NCBI GenBank assembly: GCA_002350065.1
Contig: DEDQ01000034.1
Coordinates: 24,687-31,904, forward strand
Reading direction: 5' to 3'
Source: Ruminococcus flavefaciens
GTDB taxonomy: Bacteria > Bacillota > Clostridia > Oscillospirales > Ruminococcaceae
Length of the DNA: 7,218 bases
A program made the position numbers and the translations under genes. Shown here in pieces: positions 1 to 7,218 of the stretch; position 1 is the first letter of the stretch, and the number at the start of each line of letters is the position of its first letter. The notes under the pieces were generated by a model that was not told the origin of the DNA, did not search any database, and saw only the letters and a list, made by a program, of their open reading frames with translations.

Positions 1-939
1 AAGATAAAGATACAGGACAGCGTCAGAGAACAGAAAATAGAGTTCGAGATGTTCCGCAGCCAGAGCAATCCTAAGCAGATACATCTCAACGGCGTAAAGC
101 AGAAAGGCACGCGGGCTCTTTTTGATGTTTTCAAGTGCATTGCTTTTATCCCTGATGATGTCGATATCATAAAGGGCTCGCCCGAAAAAAGGCGAAGCTT
201 CATTGATATGGCAGCGTCGCAGCTCAATCCCGCATTCGTGCTCCACATCAACAAGCACAATGCCGTGATGAATCAGCGCAATGCTCTTCTGAAAGGCATA
301 ATGCAGGGAGGAACAAAGGCTGATATCCTCGATATATGGGACAGGCAAGCTGCCCGTGAGGGAGCTGTCATCTCGTATATGCGCAATGAATATGTCGGCA
401 GGATAAACGATATCTGCGGAAAGCTTTACAAGACCATTTCAGGCGGCGAGGAGCTGTTAGAGCTCGAATACAAGTCAAATGTCTACCGCAGCGAGGACTT
501 TGAACGTCCGTGCGGCGATGAGGCTATAGAGCAGTATTACCGCAAGCTCCGCGATACCGAGGACTACGATATCCGCACCGGCTCGACCCATGCGGGAGTT
601 AACCGCGACGAGATACTCATAAAGATAAACGGCGTCAGCGCCCGCGATTTCGGTTCGCAGGGACAGATAAAAAGCGCCGCGCTCGTTATGAAGCTCGCAC
701 AGGCTGAGATATTCATGAAGCGCTCGAAGGAAGCTCCCGTCATCTTCCTTGACGACGTTATGGGAGAGCTCGATGAGCGCAGACAGAAGTTCATATTCGA
801 TATGATAAAGGGAATGCAGGTGTTCCTCACAACTCCGAACGAGGGAGCGCTCCTCCCCGAGATAAAGGGACGCATAATGCGCATCAGCGGAGGAAGGCTC
901 ATAGATGAAAAAGGCGATATATCTTCATATAGGGAATAA
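1..939 (+). CDS. recF: DNA replication and repair protein RecF (5' truncated by window edge)
   Basis: RecF is an SMC-like ATPase that binds gapped DNA and, with RecO and RecR, loads RecA during gap repair and replication restart. The frame is open from base 1, so the true start lies upstream. About 312 codons are visible against a usual 360-370, so the N-terminal Walker A region is missing only because of the window edge. Visible RecF hallmarks are FIPDDVDIIKGSPEKRRSFID near codons 46-66, the ABC-type signature region GSQGQIKSAALVMKLA (from base 652), and Walker B with D-loop, VIFLDDVMGELDERR (Asp-Asp at 751-756). A late LTTPN motif precedes the C-terminus. The signature has QIK where many RecFs have QQR, a mild variation. 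The 3' end overlaps remB by 35 bp in another frame. The family call is secure and the protein looks intact within the window. Confidence 0.96.
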   Translation, partial: KIKIQDSVREQKIEFEMFRSQSNPKQIHLNGVKQKGTRALFDVFKCIAFIPDDVDIIKGSPEKRRSFIDMAASQLNPAFVLHINKHNAVMNQRNALLKGIMQGGTKADILDIWDRQAAREGAVISYMRNEYVGRINDICGKLYKTISGGEELLELEYKSNVYRSEDFERPCGDEAIEQYYRKLRDTEDYDIRTGSTHAGVNRDEILIKINGVSARDFGSQGQIKSAALVMKLAQAEIFMKRSKEAPVIFLDDVMGELDERRQKFIFDMIKGMQVFLTTPNEGALLPEIKGRIMRISGGRLIDEKGDISSYRE

Positions 940-1177
940 CTACTCGGTCGATATGCGCGACGTTGTGGGCATATTCGACATGGATAATACCACAGTCACA
1001 GGCATCACGAAAAAGCTGCTTGACCGCGCCGAGAGGGAGAAAAAAGTCTTTTACGCGACCTACGACCTGCCGAAAACGTATATAATCACAGTCAGAAACG
1101 GCAAAGAGCGCATATACGTTTCACAGCTTGCGGCAAGTACGCTGAAAAAGCGGCTCGCGGAGGGAGGCGGTCTGTAG
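905..1177 (+). CDS. remB: RemB-like DUF370 regulatory protein (extracellular matrix regulator family)
   Basis: This 90-residue protein belongs to the RemA/RemB (DUF370) family. The Bacillus subtilis members activate biofilm matrix genes, and RemB (YaaB) is encoded between recF and gyrB, the same place as here. Family features seen are the N-terminal IYLHIGNNYSVDMRDVVGIFDMD, a middle LPKTYIITVRNGKERIYVS strand region, and the closing STLKKR. The ATG at 905 is the only plausible start. It lies inside the recF 3' end and is preceded by GGAGGA at 889-894, ten bases upstream. The stop TAG shares its last base with the GTG of the next gene, so translation of the two is probably coupled. No membrane segment or signal peptide is visible. 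The family is clear. Its role in this organism, matrix control or otherwise, is inferred from B. subtilis. Confidence 0.9.
   Translation: MKKAIYLHIGNNYSVDMRDVVGIFDMDNTTVTGITKKLLDRAEREKKVFYATYDLPKTYIITVRNGKERIYVSQLAASTLKKRLAEGGGL
1162..1167 (+). promoter_or_regulatory. Shine-Dalgarno site for the GTG-started 176-aa gene
   Basis: GGGAGG lies inside the remB 3' end, nine bases before the GTG at 1177. It decides the start and supports translation coupled to the remB stop. Confidence 0.7.
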
Positions 1178-1707
1178 TGGAGATAGAATTCGAGGAGGAG
1201 GCCAATGAAAGCGGTCTCCTGTACTTCATCAAAAAGCATAAGATAAAGCTTATAATTCTGACGGCTGTATTAGTGTTTTTATGCTATAGCTGCTATAGCT
1301 GCTATAAATTGATACTTCCGACTGACTGGTATTACTTCAACGCCGAGCGTATAGAATTTGTTGAAAACAAGTATAAGATAAGCCTTGATAATGCAAAGCC
1401 AAAGCGCTACTGGGAGCCTTCGATGTTTCCTGAGGACGGCGATTCACATCTTTCGTTTAAAACTGATGACTACAGAAGATTCATGGAGGATTTTCACGGC
1501 AAATCGGTGAGAAACAGCTACGAATCCGATGACGGAAGTTTTGCGGAGTATAGTTGCAGGATAGACGAACGGCTTATCTGTAACATAAAATTCGAGCGAA
1601 AAGGCAGCAAATACGAAGGTATCATAGACTGCTACAGATTTAACGAGAGCATGGAAACATCCACCCAGCCGGCATCGGAGGGGTATAAGATATACGGCGT
1701 TGAATAG
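1177..1707 (+). CDS. Hypothetical single-pass membrane protein (176 aa)
   Basis: I do not recognise a family. The N-terminus is acidic (residues 3-10), followed by a basic stretch KKHKIK (19-24) and one strongly hydrophobic helix at about 23-47. By the positive-inside rule this predicts a short cytoplasmic tail and an extracytoplasmic C-terminal domain of about 125 residues. That domain is polar, rich in Tyr, Asp, Glu and Lys, with Cys127, Cys135 and Cys152. The helix contains a Cys-Tyr-Ser repeat (residues 36-43) from a 9-bp tandem DNA repeat. The GTG start is chosen because GGGAGG (1162-1167) lies nine bases upstream and the codon overlaps the remB stop, giving coupled translation. The ATG at 1205, although preceded by a purine-rich run, opens only a 13-codon frame. 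The stop codon lies within the RAYT remnant that follows, so the last residues may have been altered by that insertion. Confidence 0.75.
   Translation: MEIEFEEEANESGLLYFIKKHKIKLIILTAVLVFLCYSCYSCYKLILPTDWYYFNAERIEFVENKYKISLDNAKPKRYWEPSMFPEDGDSHLSFKTDDYRRFMEDFHGKSVRNSYESDDGSFAEYSCRIDERLICNIKFERKGSKYEGIIDCYRFNESMETSTQPASEGYKIYGVE
1282..1306 (+). repeat. 9-bp tandem repeat with palindromic core, 2.8 copies
   Basis: TGCTATAGC occurs at 1282-1290 and 1291-1299, with a partial third copy (TGCTATA) at 1300-1306. The core GCTATAGC is a perfect 8-bp palindrome. The unit is a multiple of three, so copy-number change keeps the frame. It encodes Cys-Tyr-Ser units at residues 36-43 of the membrane helix in the 176-aa protein. 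It is most simply read as a replication-slippage microrepeat. Confidence 0.8.
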
Positions 1708-1832
1708 CAGAAAACTAAATCGCCTGAAAAATTACGATTATTCATCGAACGGTCTTTATTTCGTGACGATATGCACGAAATAACGCGTGCAATACCTATC
1801 GGAAATAATTGACGGAAACGATGATATCGTAG

Positions 1833-1854
1833 GGAAAGCCGCCCTCGGCGTTCC
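1833..1854 (+). repeat. REP-like palindrome, copy 1 (imperfect)
   Basis: GGAAAGCCG, loop CCCT, then CGGCGTTCC. The 9-bp arms pair except for one A/G position. It is the inverted counterpart of the palindrome at 2014-2035: over the 26 bases 1829-1854 it matches the reverse complement of 2014-2039 with one mismatch. It lies within the RAYT remnant and encodes part of the VGKAALGVP segment. It resembles the REP hairpins that RAYTs recognise, but binding here is inferred. Confidence 0.75.
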
Positions 1855-2013
1855 AATCGTAAAATTTACGGAATACGGTGAAATTGTTAATAAAAATATA
1901 ATTAAATAAATGAGATATACAGGTATATATCGGTATTGAATTATGTGATAATGCCTGACCATATTCATTTGATATTGTTTGTTTCGGATTATGAAGATGA
2001 TACCGTAACGGGC

Positions 2014-2035
2014 GGAACGCCGAGGGCGGCGTTCC
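2014..2035 (+). repeat. REP-like palindrome, copy 2 (perfect 9-bp stem)
   Basis: GGAACGCCG, loop AGGG, then CGGCGTTCC: a perfect GC-rich 9-bp inverted repeat with a 4-base loop. It encodes part of GGTPRAAFPTK in the RAYT remnant, between the HUH motif and the catalytic Tyr region. The arm is followed by CTACAAAATC, with no T-tract, so it does not look like an intrinsic terminator. Its orientation is opposite to copy 1. Confidence 0.85.
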
Positions 2036-2224
2036 CTACAAAATCAGTTTCGCAGATAATAAACGGTCTGAAGTCAATATCCACGAAACAGATTGGATTT
2101 TCAATATGGCAAAAATCCTTCCACGACCACATCATACGAAACAGGGAAGAATTGTGCCAGATATGGCAATATATCGACAACAACCCGATAAATTGGGCAA
2201 GCGACATATACAACCAAAATTCAT

Positions 2225-2229
2225 GGAGG
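2225..2229 (+). promoter_or_regulatory. gyrB Shine-Dalgarno site, overlapping the RAYT 3' end
   Basis: GGAGG lies six bases before the gyrB ATG at 2236. The same bases encode the last Trp-Arg codons of the RAYT remnant, whose TAA is at 2230-2232. Confidence 0.8.
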
Positions 2230-2232
2230 TAA

Positions 2233-4203
<1,971 letters not shown>

Positions 4204-4256
4204 GAAATCATCATTGCAAACGCCTGAAAAGTAAGATATAAAGAAAGAGAAACAAA

Positions 4257-4832
4257 ATGGAAGAAAAATACAAACTCGAAAAAGAATACAGTATCTCTGC
4301 GAATACGTTCCGTGAGGGATATCTTGCGTTCCAGAAGAAATACATCTACGTAAAAAGCTACATCTTCATGGGCATATTCACGCTTCTTGCGGCAGATTTC
4401 ATCTATGCCGCAGTAAAGGACCCGAAGAATTACTTTGCATATCTGCTTATCGTGATATGCCTCTCGCTCGCTTTCAGAGAGTGGTATAATCCGCGAAAGA
4501 TAAGGAGAAGCCTCGTCGATACCGTAAAGGAGCTCGGCGAGCCGGTATATAAGATAGGCGTTGGTGAAAGCTTTGTGGATATTTCGACTGTGTCCGTTCC
4601 CGACGGCATTGAGGAGGAAACAGGCGAGGGTGAAACTGAGCCTGACGAGAGCTCCGTATCCGAGGAAAGCGACCTCCCCGAGCCCACACGTATTCCTGCT
4701 GACGAGAAGATGAATATCCTCGAATACGACGAATTCTTCCTGCTGATCTACGGAAAGGCTGTATTCTACATAATCCCCAAGGAAAACTTTGAAGAGAAAG
4801 AGCTTGAAGTGATAAGAAATATCAAAAAGTGA
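4257..4832 (+). CDS. Two-pass membrane protein with YcxB-like C-terminal domain
   Basis: This 191-residue protein has a polar N-terminus with FREGYLAFQKKY, two hydrophobic helices at about 33-52 and 57-73, then a cytoplasmic region starting with basic NPRKIRR (78-84). The C-terminal stretch ILEYDEFFLLIYGKAVFYII followed by PKENFEEKE (about 154-182) resembles the YcxB-like domain, where a strand, a second strand and I(I)PK-x-F recur. The family's function is unknown. A strongly acidic, Ser/Pro-rich segment (about 118-151) splits the soluble part and is probably disordered. It lies 53 bp after gyrB and 44 bp before gyrA, with no visible terminator, so it is probably co-transcribed with both. 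The site upstream of the ATG is weak (AAGAAAGAG, about 4244-4252). The membrane topology is fairly clear; the YcxB-like assignment is by recognition and moderate. Confidence 0.75.
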   Translation: MEEKYKLEKEYSISANTFREGYLAFQKKYIYVKSYIFMGIFTLLAADFIYAAVKDPKNYFAYLLIVICLSLAFREWYNPRKIRRSLVDTVKELGEPVYKIGVGESFVDISTVSVPDGIEEETGEGETEPDESSVSEESDLPEPTRIPADEKMNILEYDEFFLLIYGKAVFYIIPKENFEEKELEVIRNIKK

Positions 4833-4862
4833 TATTTGCCGCTTCGCTCCCCTAACATAAAC

Positions 4863-4869
4863 AGGAGGT
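4863..4869 (+). promoter_or_regulatory. Shine-Dalgarno site that sets the gyrA TTG start
   Basis: AGGAGGT, a near-perfect anti-SD match, lies seven bases before TTG at 4877. The first in-frame ATG is at codon 18 with no site before it, and conserved GyrA N-terminal sequence begins just downstream, so TTG is preferred. Confidence 0.85.
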
Positions 4870-4876
4870 AAAGATC

Positions 4877-7218
4877 TTGCTTTACAATGACAATTCCAAG
4901 GTAATACATTCCGAAATTGTAAATGAAATGGAAAATTCCATGCTCCAGTATGCAATGTCGGTAATCGTATCAAGAGCACTTCCCGATGTAAGGGACGGTT
5001 TGAAGCCTGTTCACAGACGTATTCTCTATACGCTCCACGAGAACGGACTTACTCCCGAAAAGCCTTACCGTAAGTGCGCTGATACAGTCGGTGCCGTGCT
5101 CGGACGATATCATCCGCACGGTGATGCTGCGGTATACGACGCACTTGTACGTCTCGCGCAGGACTTCTCGATGAGATACAAGCTCGTTGACGGTCACGGA
5201 AACTTCGGTTCTATCGACGGCGACAAGGCTGCCGCTTACCGTTATACCGAGGCTAAAATGGCAAAGATGACCCTTGAGATGCTCACTGACATCAACAAGG
5301 AGACCGTTGACTTCGCTCCTAACTACGACGACCGACTCAAAGAGCCTGTAGTTCTCCCCTCGCGATTCCCGAACCTGCTTGTAAACGGTTCTACCGGTAT
5401 CGCAGTTGGTATGGCAACGAATATACCTCCGCACAATCTCGGCGAGGTCATTGACGCATTACAGCTTCTCATCGACGACCCCGACTGCTCTATGGACCAG
5501 CTCATGGAGCATATTCAGGGACCCGATTTCCCGACCGGCGGCATAGTTATGGGCAAGGCGGGAATACGTGCTGCATACGGCACAGGACGCGGCAAGATAA
5601 TCCTCCGCAGCCGTACTCATTTCGAGGAAGTGAACGGCAGAAACTGCATCATCGTTGACGAGATACCCTACATGGTCAACAAGACCCTGATACTCAAAAA
5701 TATAAATCAGCTCTGCAAGGACAAGCGTCTTGAAGGAATATATTATCTGCGAGACGAATCCGACAAGGACGGTATGCGTATCGTTATCGAGCTGAAAAAG
5801 GACGCTATCCCGAATATCGTCCTCAATAAGCTGTTTGCAATGACAAAGCTTCAGGACACAGTGGGAATCATCATGCTCGCACTCGTAAACGGCGAGCCAA
5901 AGATACTCACGCTGAAGCAGATGCTCCAGCACTACCTCGATTTTCAGGTAGGTGTTATACAGCGCAGAACGCGCTTCGACCTCCGCAAGGCTCTCGAAAG
6001 AGCGCATATCTTGCAGGGATTCATTCTCGCTGCCGACCATATCGACGAGATAATCCAGATAATCCGCAGCAGTAAGAATATCCCCGAGGCTAAGGAAAGA
6101 CTCATCGAAAGATTCAAGGATATCGATATGTCCGCACTTCTTGAGCGTATCGAGATATTCAAGAATATGGACGTTTTCAAGGTGCTCGATACTGCTGAAT
6201 TCGACCTCAGCGGCACTCATCTTGCAAGCGCGAAGGGTCTCTCTGAAGAACAGGCTGAGGCTATCGTTCAGATGCGTCTCGGAGCTCTCACAGGTCTCGA
6301 GCGTCAGAAGATAACCGACGAGCTGTTCGGACTTCTCACCAAGATATCCGACTACGAGGATATCCTCGCAGACGTGAACAGAGTTTACCAGATAATCATG
6401 GAGGACCTCAACGCTATCCGCAAGAAGTTCAGCGATCCCCGCCGCACAGATATCGAATCTGTATCGGGCGAGGTCGATATCGAGGACCTTATCCCCGAGG
6501 AGGACTGCGTTGTAACTCTCACGAACAACGGCTACATCAAGCGTATGCCCGTTACCGAGTACAAGACTCAGCGCCGCGGCGGAAGAGGTATAACCGGCAT
6601 GAAGCAGCGCGAGGAGGACTTCGTTGATACGATGTTCATCTGCGGAACTCATGACAATATCCTATTCATCTCGAACAAGGGCATAATGTACAAGCTCAAG
6701 TGCTACGAAGTACCGGACGGATCTAAGGCTTCACGCGGCTTCAATCTGATAAATCTTCTCCCGCTGACTGAAAATGAAAAGATAGCCGCAATGATAAAGA
6801 CTACCGATTTCAGCGACGAGAAGTTCATCGTCATGGCAACAAAGAACGGCAAGATAAAGCGTACGAACCTCTCGATGTATAAGAACGTCCGCAAGAACGG
6901 TCTTATAGCTATCGGACTTGACGAGGGCGACGAAATTGCCGGAGTCCGCATGACAGAGGGCAATGAGCAGGTAGTTATCGCAACTCATAACGGTATGGCT
7001 ATCCGCCTTGAAGAGGACAAGATACGTGCGATGTCGCGTTCTGCTCACGGCGTAAAGGCGATACGTCTCCGCGAGGGCGATTACGTTGTCGGCATGGCAA
7101 GAGTTCGCGAGGGAGCGGCTCTGCTCACAGTTACCGAGAACGGCTACGGTAAGCGTACCGACCTTGAAAGCTACCGTATCCAGAACAGAGGCGGCTACGG
7201 TCTCACGAACTACAAGGT
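4877..7218 (+). CDS. gyrA: DNA gyrase subunit A (3' truncated by window edge)
   Basis: GyrA is the DNA breakage-reunion and wrapping subunit of gyrase. About 780 codons are present against a usual 800-850, so only the end of the C-terminal pinwheel is cut off by the window. The N-terminal winged-helix region has MSVIVSRALPDVRDGLKPVHR and YHPHGDAAVYDALVRLAQ. The catalytic pair Arg122-Tyr123 is in AAYRYTEAKM, and GSTGIAVGMATNIPPHNLGE follows. The GyrA box QRRGGRG at 565-571, which identifies gyrase rather than ParC, starts the pinwheel, whose blades carry repeated TNNGYIKRMP, TKNGKIKRT and TENGYGKRT motifs. The usual Ser at E. coli position 83 is Ala84 here; the Asp of position 87 is kept (Asp88). 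TTG is chosen as start because of the AGGAGGT seven bases upstream. The gene follows gyrB with one small membrane gene between. Confidence 0.97.
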   Translation, partial: MLYNDNSKVIHSEIVNEMENSMLQYAMSVIVSRALPDVRDGLKPVHRRILYTLHENGLTPEKPYRKCADTVGAVLGRYHPHGDAAVYDALVRLAQDFSMRYKLVDGHGNFGSIDGDKAAAYRYTEAKMAKMTLEMLTDINKETVDFAPNYDDRLKEPVVLPSRFPNLLVNGSTGIAVGMATNIPPHNLGEVIDALQLLIDDPDCSMDQLMEHIQGPDFPTGGIVMGKAGIRAAYGTGRGKIILRSRTHFEEVNGRNCIIVDEIPYMVNKTLILKNINQLCKDKRLEGIYYLRDESDKDGMRIVIELKKDAIPNIVLNKLFAMTKLQDTVGIIMLALVNGEPKILTLKQMLQHYLDFQVGVIQRRTRFDLRKALERAHILQGFILAADHIDEIIQIIRSSKNIPEAKERLIERFKDIDMSALLERIEIFKNMDVFKVLDTAEFDLSGTHLASAKGLSEEQAEAIVQMRLGALTGLERQKITDELFGLLTKISDYEDILADVNRVYQIIMEDLNAIRKKFSDPRRTDIESVSGEVDIEDLIPEEDCVVTLTNNGYIKRMPVTEYKTQRRGGRGITGMKQREEDFVDTMFICGTHDNILFISNKGIMYKLKCYEVPDGSKASRGFNLINLLPLTENEKIAAMIKTTDFSDEKFIVMATKNGKIKRTNLSMYKNVRKNGLIAIGLDEGDEIAGVRMTEGNEQVVIATHNGMAIRLEEDKIRAMSRSAHGVKAIRLREGDYVVGMARVREGAALLTVTENGYGKRTDLESYRIQNRGGYGLTNYK

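Larger units (their letters stand above)
1829..2039. repeat. Long inverted repeat pair (26-bp arms, 159-bp spacer)
   Basis: Arms 1829-1854 and 2014-2039 are inverted copies matching at 25 of 26 positions (mismatch at 1837). Each arm is itself a hairpin, so a transcript or single strand could fold either into two local hairpins or into one long stem. Both arms are inside the RAYT remnant and were coding when the gene was intact. Confidence 0.85.
1700..2232 (+). pseudogene. Degraded REP-associated tyrosine transposase (RAYT, Y1/HUH family)
   Basis: Three collinear pieces rebuild one RAYT of about 177 codons. Piece 1, from about 1700, reads LNSRKLNRLKNYDYSSNG then LYFVTICTK and ends at TAA 1781-1783. 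Piece 2 continues in the same frame (RVQYLSEIIDG ... VKFTEYGEIVNKNIIK) to TAA 1907-1909. Piece 3, in another frame, reads INEIYRYISVLNYVIMPDH then IHLIL and on to the end. Loss of one A near 1904-1908 explains the shift. The nonsense codon needs a separate change, so there are two independent lesions. Catalytic signatures survive: HIH of the HUH motif at 1960-1968, FHDHIIR at 2119-2139 and the Tyr of QYIDNNP at 2170-2172. RAYTs are single-copy domesticated relatives of IS200/IS605 transposases that act on REP palindromes. Flanks are the 176-aa gene upstream and gyrB downstream. No ATG start is visible; TTG 1700 is a poor candidate (16 bases from GGAGGGG). The whole stretch is visibly more AT-rich than its neighbours. 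Confidence 0.88.

Noticed and set aside
1205..1246. Alternative ATG start at 1205 behind GAGGAGGAGG
   Set aside because: It is in a different frame from the 176-aa protein and reaches a stop after 13 codons.
1897..1902. Perfect TATAAT as a gyrB -10 box
   Set aside because: At 16-18 bp spacing the upstream hexamers (for example TACGGT) do not resemble TTGACA, and there is no extended -10 TG. A chance match in AT-rich DNA is likely.
1898..1912. Programmed -1 frameshift joining the RAYT pieces
   Set aside because: The A/T-rich junction does not form a canonical X XXY YYZ slippery heptamer, and a separate nonsense codon upstream would still block the product.
2014..2037. Intrinsic terminator upstream of gyrB
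   Set aside because: The hairpin is strong but has no T-run after it on either strand, and it is better explained as a REP-like palindrome.
1936..2232. Stand-alone 98-residue protein from TTG 1936 carrying the HIH and Tyr motifs
   Set aside because: There is no Shine-Dalgarno site before TTG 1936, and RAYT similarity continues upstream in the same frame to about 1906, so it is the tail of a broken gene.
5459..6652. Long minus-strand open frame of 397 codons within gyrA
   Set aside because: It lies wholly opposite conserved gyrA, and the length follows from gyrA codon bias avoiding antisense stops.

Overview
This window is the recF–gyrB–gyrA part of a bacterial origin-proximal replication cluster, all on the + strand. 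The gene content (recF, remB, gyrB, gyrA), the strong Shine-Dalgarno sites with GTG/TTG starts and the roughly mid-40s GC composition suggest a Firmicute of class Clostridia. The protein wording, such as a GyrB Toprim region with [12 protein letters not shown] and a short RAYT-type transposase remnant, makes a Ruminococcus-like Oscillospiraceae most likely. That assignment rests on recognition, not on a search.

Layout. (1) 1-939: recF without its N-terminus, entering from outside the window. (2) 905-1177: remB, overlapping recF by 35 bp. (3) 1177-1707: an unrecognised single-pass membrane protein that starts (GTG) on the last base of the remB stop codon. (4) 1700-2232: a decayed REP-associated tyrosine transposase (RAYT, Y1/HUH family), broken by one in-frame stop and one single-base frameshift. 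It carries two inverted copies of a REP-like palindrome inside its own coding sequence. (5) 2236-4203: complete gyrB, whose Shine-Dalgarno overlaps the last codons of the RAYT remnant. (6) 4257-4832: a two-pass membrane protein with a YcxB-like C-terminal end, lying between the two gyrase genes. (7) 4877-7218: gyrA from a TTG start, cut by the window end after about 780 codons.

RecF loads recombination proteins at gaps, and GyrB and GyrA form the A2B2 DNA gyrase that introduces negative supercoils. RemB is a small DUF370 regulator. The two membrane proteins are passengers of unknown function. The tight overlaps of recF/remB/ORF176 and the short gaps (53 and 44 bp) around the YcxB-like gene suggest co-transcription. 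I see no convincing terminator or promoter anywhere in the window.

The part that ordinary housekeeping annotation does not explain is the RAYT remnant with its embedded inverted palindromes, sitting exactly between a stop codon and the gyrB ribosome binding site. GyrA also has Ala at the usual Ser-83 quinolone position, and GyrB has Ser/Trp in the PL(K/R)GK stretch. I found no clear sign of an entirely new system.
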